Shown: piece after piece, positions 53,887 to 64,000 of the stretch
Numbering within the stretch: position 1 is the stretch's first letter
Layout: the number at the start of each line of letters is the position of its first letter
Source: Gammaproteobacteria bacterium
Lineage (GTDB): Bacteria; Pseudomonadota; Gammaproteobacteria; UBA6429; Thiohalophilaceae
NCBI GenBank assembly: GCA_029880855.1
Contig: JAOUNS010000002.1
Coordinates: forward strand, 248,001-312,000
Length of the DNA: 64,000 nt
Direction of reading: 5' to 3'
Made by a program: the position numbers and the translations under genes
Notes under the pieces: generated by a model
Databases searched by the model: none
What the model saw: the letters and a program-made list of their open reading frames with translations, nothing else
Told to the model about the DNA's origin: nothing

Positions 53887-54953
53887 GACTGACCAAACTT
53901 TTCTGCCTGGCTATTGCCCTGTCCGCTTCGTCCGGCTGCGCCTATTTGCATTCACTGGGCGGCAACCTGCCTGCACAGATCGATGAATGGATCGCTCAGG
54001 AAGAGTATGGCAAGGCCCTCTATACGCTGGCATATGTCGACAAGAACCACGCCGACTATAGTCAATTGATGCGCCAAAAGGCCAAAATACAGCAACGTGT
54101 TCCCAAACTTGAATATCGCATCATCGAACAGGGCAAAACGCTGTTACAGGAAAAAAAATGGCATGCTGCACAACAGGCCTATGAATACGGTCTGGAAAAA
54201 CTGCCGGACAGTATCGTCCTGCAAAAGGCCCATACGGCATTTATCGCCAAACGCACCGCCTATCTGAAACAACTTAAACTGCGCTTGCTGGAAAACAAGG
54301 CTGACTGGTTGTTGAATGACAAGGAGATACGGGAAGAGATCACAGCAGTAACGCCAAGAAACTATCGCGCACGCTGGATGTTACAGGATCACAACAACGA
54401 CATCGACTCCACCACACTCACCCTGATTGAATGCATGGATGAGTCGATCAAGGATGGTGAACTGGATCTGGGCAGACAGTGTCTTGCCATTGCACGTCAA
54501 CTCACCCCGTCAACACCGATTCAGGAAAAACTGGCCGACGCGGAGAAGGTACTGGGTAATGAGGTCACAGAACGTTCCCGCCACCTCTCTGCACAAGGGG
54601 AAAAATCGTTGCGCCTTGCACAATTGGCATTGGCGGAAGGTGATTACAATCGTGTGAAAAAATTACTGGATGGGTTATCGGTCCACGACAAGAAAAACGC
54701 ACAGGTCCTCGCCTTTAAGAAAACAACAGACCAGACACTTGCCGATTACATCCGCAACAGGATGAAAGAAGGCCGCCGTCTGTACAGTTCGGGAGAGATC
54801 CAGCAGGCCTATCTGATGTGGAAATCTATCCAGCCGCTGGCGCCCGATAATGAAAAGCTCAATCAATTAATCAAACGGTCACAGCACATCCTGAAAAAAC
54901 TCCGCCACATCCAGAACAATCCGGAAAATGTCATTATCCCGCCGGGGAGTTGA
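53883..54953 (+). CDS. TPR-containing lipoprotein partner of the cyclase
   Basis: 356 aa. Lipoprotein signal with lipobox SASSGC (Cys about 19), then helical repeats resembling degenerate TPRs (WHAAQQAYEYGLEKLPDS, QLALAEGDYNRVKKLLDGL, GRRLYSSGEIQQAYLMWKSI). Its start overlaps the cyclase stop by 4 bp, so the two are coupled. A lipoprotein acting on the periplasmic sensor of the cyclase is a reasonable guess. Ends with NVIIPPGS. Confidence 0.8.
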   Translation: MRLTKLFCLAIALSASSGCAYLHSLGGNLPAQIDEWIAQEEYGKALYTLAYVDKNHADYSQLMRQKAKIQQRVPKLEYRIIEQGKTLLQEKKWHAAQQAYEYGLEKLPDSIVLQKAHTAFIAKRTAYLKQLKLRLLENKADWLLNDKEIREEITAVTPRNYRARWMLQDHNNDIDSTTLTLIECMDESIKDGELDLGRQCLAIARQLTPSTPIQEKLADAEKVLGNEVTERSRHLSAQGEKSLRLAQLALAEGDYNRVKKLLDGLSVHDKKNAQVLAFKKTTDQTLADYIRNRMKEGRRLYSSGEIQQAYLMWKSIQPLAPDNEKLNQLIKRSQHILKKLRHIQNNPENVIIPPGS

Positions 54954-54983
54954 GTCAGACTGATTTCAATCAGTCAACGGAAA

Positions 54984-57239
54984 TCAGGAGAGATCCGCTT
55001 CCATACGATCAACCGTGCGGAAGCCCTGTGGCAACTTGCGACCCCGCTGCGCCCGTTCACCTTCATAGTGTTGCATATCGTCCTGCTTCAACACTTTATG
55101 CCGCTTGCCGGAATAGATCATGATACTGTTTTGTTCATCGATAACCGTTATCGCAGACACATACTCATCACGACTCTTCAGTCTGGCTGAGGGGATATTG
55201 ATGATTTTGATACCCTTGCCTTTGGGCAGTTGGGGTATCTCGCCGATATGATGGATCAACATATAACCTTCGCTGGTCACTGCCGCCACCCAGTGTGATT
55301 CCATGTCAGGCACCGGCACCGGTGGCAAGACCTTCGCCCCGGCCGGTACTTTCAGCATGGTCTTGCCTTTTTTGTTGCGCGTGATCATGTCTTCCAGTTT
55401 GGCAATAAAACCATAACCGAAGTCCGTTGCCAGCAAACAGAGTTGATTGGGATCACCACTGACCACACCGGCAAAGGTGGCGCCATCCGGCGGACTGAGT
55501 TTACCGGTCAATGGTTCACCCTGACCACGCGCCGATGGCAGCGTATGGCTTGGCAAGGAATAGCAACGACCGGTGGAATCGACGAATACCGCCAATTGAT
55601 TACTCTTGCAATGCACACTGCTGAGGAATTTATCGCCCGATTTATAGGACAACTCGCGGGGATCAACTTCGTGGCCCTTGGCGGCGCGCACCCAGCCTTT
55701 TTCAGACAATACCACGGTGACCGGATCACTGCTGATCAGTGCGGTCTCATCCATGGCCTGGGCGGCTTCACGTTCCTTGATGGGTGAGCGACGCTTGTCG
55801 CCGTATTGCTCGATGGCCTCTTTCAACTCCGTCTTGATGAGTGTCTTCAGGCGCGCCTTTGAAGCAAGAATTTTTTCCAGCGTATCCCGTTCCGTCGCCA
55901 GTTCCTTCTTCTCACCCTTGATCGCCATCTCTTCCAGTTTGGCCAAATGACGCAATTTTAATTCCAGAATCGCTTCGGCCTGGGTATCCGTCAGCTTAAA
56001 GCGTTTCATTAACACCGGCTTGGGCTTGTCATTGGTGCGGATGATCTTGATCACTTCATCAATGTTTAAAAAAGCAATCAACAGGCCATCAAGGATATGC
56101 AGACGCTTGCTGACCTTTTCCAGCCGGAATTCCAGCCTGCGCCGCACGGTATCAGTACGATACTGTAACCAGCCGGATAACATCTCCGCCAGATTGCGTA
56201 CCCCGGGTCGGCCGTCCAGACCGATCACATTCATGTTCACACGATAGGTGCGTTCCAGATCGGTGGTGGCAAACAGGTGGTGCATTAATTCTTCCACGTC
56301 GATCCGATTGGAGCGCGGCACGATCACCAGACGGGTTGGATTTTCGTGGTCTGATTCATCGCGCAGATCCACCACCATGGGCAACTTCTTCGCATTCATC
56401 TGATTGGCAATCTGCTCCAGAATGCGGGCCGGCGAAGTCTGGTGCGGCAAGGCGGTGATAATGATATCGCCGCTTTCTGTCTCATAGCGGGCGCGCATCC
56501 TGATGCTGCCATGACCGGTATCGTACATCTTCTTGATATCCGCCTTGGGCGTGATGATTTCGGCATCCGTCGGATAATCCGGCCCCTTCACGAACTTGCT
56601 CAGTTCCTTGCTGTTTGCCTTGGGATTGTCCAGCAAATGGATAGCCGCTTCACACACTTCCTTCAGGTTGTGCGGCGGAATATCGGTGGCCATACCCACC
56701 GCAATACCGGTGGTGCCATTCAATAACACATGGGGTACTCGCGCCGGTAACAGACGCGGTTCATTCAGTGTGCCGTCAAAATTGGGTTGCCAATCAACGG
56801 TACCCTGCCCCAGTTCCGACAACAACAAATCGGCAAAGGCTGACAGCCTTGATTCCGTATAACGCATGGCCGCGAAGGATTTGGGATCATCCGGCGAACC
56901 CCAGTTACCCTGCCCTTCCAGCAAGGGATAACGATAGGAGAAGGGTTGCGCCATCAGCACCATGGCTTCATAACAGGCGCTGTCACCGTGGGGATGGAAT
57001 TTACCCAATACGTCACCCACGGTACGGGCGGACTTTTTAAATTTGGCGCCGGCCTTCAGGCCCAGTTCCGACATGGCATAAACGATACGTCTTTGTACCG
57101 GTTTTAAACCGTCACCAATATGCGGCAAGGCCCGATCCAGAATGACATACATGGAGTAATCCAGATAGGATTTCTCCGTAAAGGTCTTTAACGGGAGCCG
57201 TTCAATATTGTCTTCGAAATCGTTTGTCGTCGTCGCCAT
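54984..57239 (-). CDS. parC: DNA topoisomerase IV subunit A
   Basis: 751 aa. Separates linked daughter chromosomes. Catalytic Tyr in [11 protein letters not shown] (about residue 123); quinolone region [15 protein letters not shown] keeps Ser and Glu, the sensitive form. The N-terminal winged helix and the C-terminal beta-pinwheel ([23 protein letters not shown]) are complete. It follows parE by 27 bp in one operon. Confidence 0.97.
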   Translation of the reverse strand: MATTTNDFEDNIERLPLKTFTEKSYLDYSMYVILDRALPHIGDGLKPVQRRIVYAMSELGLKAGAKFKKSARTVGDVLGKFHPHGDSACYEAMVLMAQPFSYRYPLLEGQGNWGSPDDPKSFAAMRYTESRLSAFADLLLSELGQGTVDWQPNFDGTLNEPRLLPARVPHVLLNGTTGIAVGMATDIPPHNLKEVCEAAIHLLDNPKANSKELSKFVKGPDYPTDAEIITPKADIKKMYDTGHGSIRMRARYETESGDIIITALPHQTSPARILEQIANQMNAKKLPMVVDLRDESDHENPTRLVIVPRSNRIDVEELMHHLFATTDLERTYRVNMNVIGLDGRPGVRNLAEMLSGWLQYRTDTVRRRLEFRLEKVSKRLHILDGLLIAFLNIDEVIKIIRTNDKPKPVLMKRFKLTDTQAEAILELKLRHLAKLEEMAIKGEKKELATERDTLEKILASKARLKTLIKTELKEAIEQYGDKRRSPIKEREAAQAMDETALISSDPVTVVLSEKGWVRAAKGHEVDPRELSYKSGDKFLSSVHCKSNQLAVFVDSTGRCYSLPSHTLPSARGQGEPLTGKLSPPDGATFAGVVSGDPNQLCLLATDFGYGFIAKLEDMITRNKKGKTMLKVPAGAKVLPPVPVPDMESHWVAAVTSEGYMLIHHIGEIPQLPKGKGIKIINIPSARLKSRDEYVSAITVIDEQNSIMIYSGKRHKVLKQDDMQHYEGERAQRGRKLPQGFRTVDRMEADLS

Positions 57240-57266
57240 ATCAGATTTGCTGCATACAAGGATTCA

Positions 57267-59159
<1,893 letters not shown>

Positions 59160-59325
59160 TTATAACCGGTCAGGGTTCATCCGTTCAGGCGAAACGACAC
59201 CTGAAGCATGGCATTTGTTTTTCTGTGATGGATTCTATCTGAAAATACCGCGCTGCTGCACTTTTTTTTCAATAAACCGGGGGAAAATGTGACATCGATC
59301 CGTTTCGGGGGAAACTGGCGGGACC

Positions 59326-61374
59326 TTACACCTTGAACTGGTTAACCAGTTGTTGCAGATCGGCCGCAAGTTGCGACAATTCATTACTGGCCCGGGACAT
59401 TTGCATGGTACCTGCATTGGTTTCATCCGCAATCCCGGTAATGGTGTTGATATTCTTGCTGATCTCCTCCGAGACATTTCCCTGCTGGCGTGCAGAATCG
59501 GCAATTTGGGTATTCATGGCCATGACCTCATTCACTGCGCTTGTGATCATATCCAGTGACTTCGCCGCCAAGGTTGCCTGCTCAACACTGTCATGTGCCT
59601 TGCCCCGTCCCTGCTCCATGACATTGGCTGCTTCGCTGGTGCCCGATTGCAACTCCTGGATCATGGATTCAATTTCCTGGGTGGATTGTTGGGTACGGCT
59701 GGCAAGATTACGCACTTCATCGGCAACCACCGCAAAGCCCCGTCCCTGTTCACCGGCCCGTGCCGCTTCGATAGCGGCATTCAGGGCCAGCAGGTTGGTC
59801 TGTTCGGCAATATCGCGAATCACCTCGGCAATCGAACCAATCTGTTGGCTGTGTGATTCCAGATTTTTAATTACGCCGGCGGCACGTTCCACCTCCCCCG
59901 CCAGTGCATTGATCACACTCATGGTATGGGCAACAATACGTTTACCTTCCGCTGCCTGTTCATCAGCATCCCGGGTCCCTTTGGCAGCCAGTTCTGCATT
60001 GCGCGCCATCTCTTGTGCCGTGCTCGCCATCTCGGTCATGGATGTGGCAACCAGTTCGGTTTCCGACTTCTGTTGCATAACACCCTTGCTGGTTTCCGTC
60101 GCGACCATGGTCATCTCTTCCGATGCCGCCGCCAATTGAGCGGTAGCGCCGGACACGGTTTTCATCGTGTCATGGATACGGGTAACAAAACGGTTAAAGC
60201 CGTTACCGACCTGGGCAATTTCATCATTCCCTCTGGTCTTCAGACGACGGGTTAGATCACCTTCACCTTCGGCGATATCATGCAAGGCGTTCACGGTATC
60301 ATTCAATGGTCCTGAAATGATATGCACCATAAACCAGGATGACATCACACCCAGACTGATCCCGACAATCAACAGGATCAAGAGAATGTTTCGCGTCCAG
60401 CTGACCTGATTCAAGACATCCTTGCTGGTTTGTTCAGTCTGCTGCCGTTGCTGTTCAACCAACTGGTTCACTTTCTGATCGATGCGAGCCACCAGCGGTC
60501 CGATCTCCGTTCTGATCAAATATGAATCGGCACGCCATTGTTCGCTGCTGTGCTTTTCTATCATCCCTTCGAGATGCTTGTACCAGGTTTCTTTTTCATT
60601 ATTGATTTGCTCAATTGCATCAGCCTGCTCAAAGGTCAGCATGTCACCATAGGCGGCGATTTTGGCCAGTTTTTTATCAAACCCGTCCCGGTACAGTTTG
60701 ATATTTTCCAGCATGGTTGGCGCACGAAAGGCCATATAGGCCCGGTTCGCCAGGGCGAGATTCATCCAGTTTTGTCGTAGATCAGAAAGATCAAAAAACA
60801 GTTTGCGACGCTTGCTGCTTGCCTTTTCGTTTGTTTCAGAGGTCATCAGCTGTGCCAGATTCTGCTGAATTGTCATGGCGATGGGATTCATCTCTGCGGA
60901 GGATATACCGATACCGGGAAAATTTTTATTAAAGTTGGTTGCCAGTTCCAGCATCTGATCCTTGTAACCCTTATAGGTCACCAGGTCCGCGCTGATGCCG
61001 CTAACCAGCTTTTGAATTTCCGGATTGTCCTGTACAGCCTGCATGGACGTTAATCCGGCTAGAATTTCATCCAGCTTGATCAGGGCGGCTTCGAATATTT
61101 TTTTTTCGTTTTCCTCTGTACTCAACAGATAAAAACCCAGGGCGGCATTCGCCTTGTTGAGCGTATCGGTCAACTCCATGGTCGCCAATACCATGGGCTG
61201 GCTCTCTTCCACCACAAACGCAACCCGTTGTTGCGCGACTATCAGACTGGACAGCGCGAATAATGAAACAATGCCAAGCAATATAACCAGCACCCCTGTA
61301 CTCAACCATACTTTGTGGCTGACTTTGAGCTGGGTAAAAATTTTTAACAAACCGGAGTTCAGTGAAATCTTCAT
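59326..61374 (-). CDS. Methyl-accepting chemotaxis protein
   Basis: 682 aa. First membrane span about residues 20-45, a large helical periplasmic sensor (about 46-320), second span (about 328-352), HAMP ([21 protein letters not shown]) and a signalling domain with the conserved tip [34 protein letters not shown]. Sensor ligand unknown; its long helical shape resembles the bimodular (HBM) type. Start at 61374; a TTG at 61401 would add nine residues. A sigma-28 promoter precedes it. Confidence 0.92.
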   Translation of the reverse strand: MKISLNSGLLKIFTQLKVSHKVWLSTGVLVILLGIVSLFALSSLIVAQQRVAFVVEESQPMVLATMELTDTLNKANAALGFYLLSTEENEKKIFEAALIKLDEILAGLTSMQAVQDNPEIQKLVSGISADLVTYKGYKDQMLELATNFNKNFPGIGISSAEMNPIAMTIQQNLAQLMTSETNEKASSKRRKLFFDLSDLRQNWMNLALANRAYMAFRAPTMLENIKLYRDGFDKKLAKIAAYGDMLTFEQADAIEQINNEKETWYKHLEGMIEKHSSEQWRADSYLIRTEIGPLVARIDQKVNQLVEQQRQQTEQTSKDVLNQVSWTRNILLILLIVGISLGVMSSWFMVHIISGPLNDTVNALHDIAEGEGDLTRRLKTRGNDEIAQVGNGFNRFVTRIHDTMKTVSGATAQLAAASEEMTMVATETSKGVMQQKSETELVATSMTEMASTAQEMARNAELAAKGTRDADEQAAEGKRIVAHTMSVINALAGEVERAAGVIKNLESHSQQIGSIAEVIRDIAEQTNLLALNAAIEAARAGEQGRGFAVVADEVRNLASRTQQSTQEIESMIQELQSGTSEAANVMEQGRGKAHDSVEQATLAAKSLDMITSAVNEVMAMNTQIADSARQQGNVSEEISKNINTITGIADETNAGTMQMSRASNELSQLAADLQQLVNQFKV

Positions 61375-61405
61375 TTCCCATAAAATTCTTAAAGCGCTCA
61401 ATTAG

Positions 61406-61432
61406 TTATCGGTGTCAGATAAGATTCCTTTA
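61406..61432 (-). promoter_or_regulatory. Sigma-28 (FliA) promoter for the chemoreceptor gene
   Basis: On the minus strand TAAA, 15 nt, ACCGATAA: seven of eight bases of the -10 consensus GCCGATAA and the exact spacer. It ends 32 bp before the chemoreceptor ATG, so the receptor belongs to the flagellar regulon. Confidence 0.75.
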
Positions 61433-61461
61433 ATCCCTGTAAAAACAGGTAATTAAGACAC

Positions 61462-61489
61462 AAAAAAAGCAGGTTCTGAGACCTGCTTT
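61462..61489 (-). terminator. Intrinsic terminator after purC
   Basis: GCAGGT-CTCAGA-ACCTGC on the minus strand, followed by seven T residues, about 44 bp after the purC stop. Confidence 0.85.
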
Positions 61490-61532
61490 GCAATTTTATT
61501 GCACGATGAAAGTCAGTGCGATTAAAAGCGTG

Positions 61533-62246
61533 TTATTCCAGCGGCACACCCAGACGCCGCGCCACTTCTTCATAGGCTTCGACCACGCCACCCAATCCCT
61601 GCCGGAAGCGATCCTTGTCGAGTTTTTCTCTGGTCTTGGCATCCCACAGACGGCAGCCATCCGGACTGAATTCGTCACCCAGCATCACTTCGCCGTGGTA
61701 ACGACCAAACTCCAGCTTGTAGTCGACCAGCAACAATCCGGCATCGGCAAACAGTTTTTTCAGAATGTCGTTAACCCGGAAAGTTAACTCTTTCATCGCC
61801 GCCACTTCTGCGTCAGTGGCCCAGTTGAAAGAGCGGATGTGGTATTCATTGACCATGGGATCATGCAAGGCATCATTCTTTAAAAAGAATTCAAAGGTCG
61901 GCGGATTGAGATCCATGCCATCCTGCACGCCCAAACGACGCACAATACTGCCGGCGGCGATATTGCGCACTACACACTCCACCGGGATCATGTGCATTTT
62001 CTTGACCAGCACTTCATCATCGGCCAGCAGGGATTCAAAATGGGTCGGAATACCGGCCGCCTGGAGCTTTTGCATAATGAACGCATTAAAACGGTTGTTC
62101 ACCATACCTTTACGATCAAGCTGCTCCATTTTTTCACCGTCAAAGGCCGACGTGTCATTGCGAAAATGAATGACCAGCTTGTCCGGGTCATTCGTTGCAT
62201 AAACCGTTTTGGCCTTGCCTTTAACGAGAACCTGTTGCTTTTCCAT
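61533..62246 (-). CDS. purC: SAICAR synthase (phosphoribosylaminoimidazole-succinocarboxamide synthase)
   Basis: 237 aa. Purine pathway step joining CAIR and aspartate. Signatures [40 protein letters not shown] and LVDYKLEFG are present; [14 protein letters not shown] is the conserved end region. It ends the bamC-MBL-purC run, an order common in gammaproteobacteria. Confidence 0.97.
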   Translation of the reverse strand: MEKQQVLVKGKAKTVYATNDPDKLVIHFRNDTSAFDGEKMEQLDRKGMVNNRFNAFIMQKLQAAGIPTHFESLLADDEVLVKKMHMIPVECVVRNIAAGSIVRRLGVQDGMDLNPPTFEFFLKNDALHDPMVNEYHIRSFNWATDAEVAAMKELTFRVNDILKKLFADAGLLLVDYKLEFGRYHGEVMLGDEFSPDGCRLWDAKTREKLDKDRFRQGLGGVVEAYEEVARRLGVPLE

Positions 62247-62285
62247 CTTGTGTGTACCTTCTTGTCAGGTAGATATGAATCTGTT

Positions 62286-63050
62286 CTAAACCGTTCGCCA
62301 ATCCCGCGTCGCGTCCTGTTCCGCCACTTCCAGCCATTCCGGATCACAACCCAGTGCTGTGCTGACAGCGTGTTTCGCCAATGCCGGCTGATTGTTTTGT
62401 TCACTCAGGTGGGCCAATACCACCTGTTGCAATTTGTCTGTATCAATCGCCGCCAGGATATCCGCCGCCTGTCCATTGCTCAAATGGCCGTACATACCGC
62501 TGATACGTCGCTTCAGTGATTCGGGATAACTGCTTTCCGCCAACATGGTCGGGTCATGATTGCATTCCAGGATCATGGCATGACACCCGGACAAGACCTG
62601 CTCAATGTGCGAAGTGGAACTGCCCACGTCAGTCAATTGCGCAAACCGCCGGTCGCCATCACTGAAGACAAACTGACAGGGTTCTCGCGCATCATGCGGT
62701 ACCGGAAAGGCCTGGATATGCATATCATTTAACACGATCGCCTGCTCCGGGTTAAAGGCTTGCCAGTCGGGTAGTTCACCCAGCAGATTGCTCCTGGCGG
62801 TACCCCGGGTGGCATACACCGGAATGCTGTGCTTGCGGGCAAATGCTCCGACACCCCGGATATGATCGGTATGTTCGTGTGTCACCAGAATGGCAGTGAT
62901 GTCAGAGGGTTCCCGTTGCAGTTTCGCCAGACGCGACACGGTCTCTTTCATGGAGAACCCGCAATCCACCATTACGCAGGCGCCCGCTGTTTCAATCAGG
63001 CTGGCATTGCCGCGACTGCCGCTGCCGAGAATCGCAAACTGCAATTCCAC
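62286..63050 (-). CDS. MBL-fold metallo-hydrolase (YycJ-like)
   Basis: 254 aa. Metal motif THEHTDHIRG (HxHxDH) at about residue 58, GSGSRGNASLIETAGACVMVDCGFS near the N-terminus and ILECNHDP in the middle. This is the YycJ/VicX-type subgroup, some members of which act as 5' exonucleases in mismatch repair. It lies 6 bp after bamC and 39 bp before purC. Confidence 0.88.
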   Translation of the reverse strand: MELQFAILGSGSRGNASLIETAGACVMVDCGFSMKETVSRLAKLQREPSDITAILVTHEHTDHIRGVGAFARKHSIPVYATRGTARSNLLGELPDWQAFNPEQAIVLNDMHIQAFPVPHDAREPCQFVFSDGDRRFAQLTDVGSSTSHIEQVLSGCHAMILECNHDPTMLAESSYPESLKRRISGMYGHLSNGQAADILAAIDTDKLQQVVLAHLSEQNNQPALAKHAVSTALGCDPEWLEVAEQDATRDWRTV

Positions 63051-63056
63051 CCTCCT

Positions 63057-64000
63057 TTAACTGATGTGGGCCTGTATTCTGGTCAGAATTTTCTTCGCAA
63101 GTTCATTGTCCATTTTCGCATTGGCGCGGAAACGTATTTCGATCTGCGTCTTGTCACCCTTGTCGCTGATACTCAACAGGTATTGTGTTTCGACATTACC
63201 CGCTTTTTTGCCGAAGATACCGCTAAACAGATTTTTCACCACACCCTTTTCATCACTGTCAGGCACCCTGATGTAGTAAACACCGGCTGAACGATTCAGG
63301 TCATCAATCACCAGCCCCATCCGATCCAGGGCCAGCCCGACCCGGCGCCAGGTCCGGGCAAAATTCTCATTCACTTCCAGCGCAGCCCGCCCTTCCTGCC
63401 CGGTAATAATGCGTGAATTGTTTTCCTGCTTGTTGGCACTGGCCAGTTGTTCGATCTGTTCACGGTTCAAGCCACGGAAGATCATGATCTTTTTCAAGAG
63501 TTCCGCTTCCCGTTCGGAATCAGAGGCCCGCGGTGTCCAAACCGTGATCTCTTCGTTATTCACCTTCTGTTTACTGCCGCTCAATCCCTGGTGGCGTACG
63601 AACACCAGTGTAGTACCGCTTTTGTCACCACGTTCCAGTCGAATCCGATATTTATCCATTTCCCCCAGCGTATCCGAAAACCAGCCTGTTTCAGCGGCTC
63701 TGGTTTCGATCCAGTTGGTCTCCATCACACCGGTCATGCGCTCTTCCCGCTTGATTTCATAGCCGATGCGAACCAGGAATGCATGCAGTTCCTGCCAGAG
63801 CTTGTCCGGCTCCACCTTGAATTCCAGCCAGGCCAGATTGCCATCCCGGATCAAACGCACATCTTTCGGCGCCTTGGGCAGCAAGGGTTCTTTTTTATTC
63901 TTGCCGCTGTAACCGGAATATGTCTGTTGTTGCGAAGCGATGCCCGGAATCGAATAATCTTCATTCGCCACCGGCATCACCAGATCAGGCGGCACTTCCA
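63057..64000 (-). CDS. bamC: Outer membrane assembly lipoprotein BamC (5' end outside window)
   Basis: The frame is open to the window edge; about 314 codons are visible, so the signal peptide and lipobox are missing. The visible start PPDLVMPVANEDYSIPG matches the segment of BamC that contacts BamD, and two helix-grip domains follow (about WLEFKVEPDKLWQELHAFL and ALEVNENFARTWRRVGLAL). BamC is part of the machine that inserts outer-membrane barrels. Its place before the MBL hydrolase and purC is the usual order. Confidence 0.88.
   Translation of the reverse strand, partial: EVPPDLVMPVANEDYSIPGIASQQQTYSGYSGKNKKEPLLPKAPKDVRLIRDGNLAWLEFKVEPDKLWQELHAFLVRIGYEIKREERMTGVMETNWIETRAAETGWFSDTLGEMDKYRIRLERGDKSGTTLVFVRHQGLSGSKQKVNNEEITVWTPRASDSEREAELLKKIMIFRGLNREQIEQLASANKQENNSRIITGQEGRAALEVNENFARTWRRVGLALDRMGLVIDDLNRSAGVYYIRVPDSDEKGVVKNLFSGIFGKKAGNVETQYLLSISDKGDKTQIEIRFRANAKMDNELAKKILTRIQAHIS

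Overview
The window looks like a chromosomal segment of a gammaproteobacterium. The evidence is gene content and order: nnr-tsaE divergent from queG, the efp/epmA/epmB set, parE-parC, a bamC-MBL hydrolase-purC run, ppsR divergent from ppsA, and a FimX-type c-di-GMP protein. A complete glycolate oxidase set (glcD, glcE, glcF), a glyoxylate-type class V aminotransferase, Mo-cofactor genes, SCO1 and PCu(A)C copper chaperones and a DsrE-like domain would fit an autotrophic or sulfur-oxidising relative of the Chromatiales. That placement is inference. No tRNA, rRNA, transposase or CRISPR array was seen.

Layout. 1-5.5 kb: tsaE (cut), nnr, queG, mobA-mobB-moeA. 5.6-9 kb: remains of an outer-membrane barrel gene, a YdjM-like membrane protein, a diguanylate cyclase and a TPR protein. 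9-10.6 kb: an ECF sigma factor overlapping an anti-sigma/DsrE fusion, convergent with thioredoxin. 10.7-12.8 kb: a more AT-rich patch with an unknown exported protein and an overlapping spanin (Rz/Rz1-like) pair. 12.8-14.1 kb: Nudix, Hsp15, membrane protein. 14.2-20.1 kb: the glc operon with a kinase-like gene inserted. 20.4-25.6 kb: GMC oxidoreductase, large metallophosphoesterase, large lipoprotein. 25.7-28.3 kb: BolA, small proteins, two CheX paralogues with a PilZ protein. 28.4-33.7 kb: htpG, ppsR, ppsA. 33.7-37.9 kb: sulfite-exporter family protein, CRP-like regulator, aminotransferase, rhodanese. 37.9-38.7 kb: a cluster of extragenic palindromes. 38.7-42.4 kb: Mut7-C nuclease with an HTH-less LexA-like peptidase, SCO1, PCu(A)C, psd. 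42.5-49.7 kb: possible small RNA, the EF-P modification genes, a PilZ-like gene and fimX. 49.7-54.9 kb: DUF1015, M48 protease, class III cyclase with a lipoprotein partner. 55-64 kb: parE-parC, a chemoreceptor, purC, MBL hydrolase, bamC (cut).

How genes fit together. GlcDEF would oxidise glycolate to glyoxylate and the aminotransferase at 35.7 kb could turn glyoxylate into glycine, a salvage route expected in Calvin-cycle organisms. PpsR controls PpsA by phosphorylation. EpmB and EpmA would place beta-lysine on Lys34 of EF-P. Signalling genes are frequent: a GGDEF enzyme, FimX, two PilZ-type proteins, two CheX phosphatases, a chemoreceptor, a CRP-like protein and a nucleotide cyclase. Three alternative-sigma promoters are readable by eye: sigma-28 before the chemoreceptor, sigma-54 before the PilZ/fimX pair, and sigma-32 inside the end of ppsR serving htpG.

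The parts least explained by known annotation are the LexA-like peptidase/Mut7-C nuclease pair, the ECF sigma/anti-sigma-DsrE/thioredoxin locus, the stand-alone spanin pair, and the palindrome cluster with a 67-bp direct repeat that shows compensatory base changes. All calls were made by reading the sequence; no database search was run.
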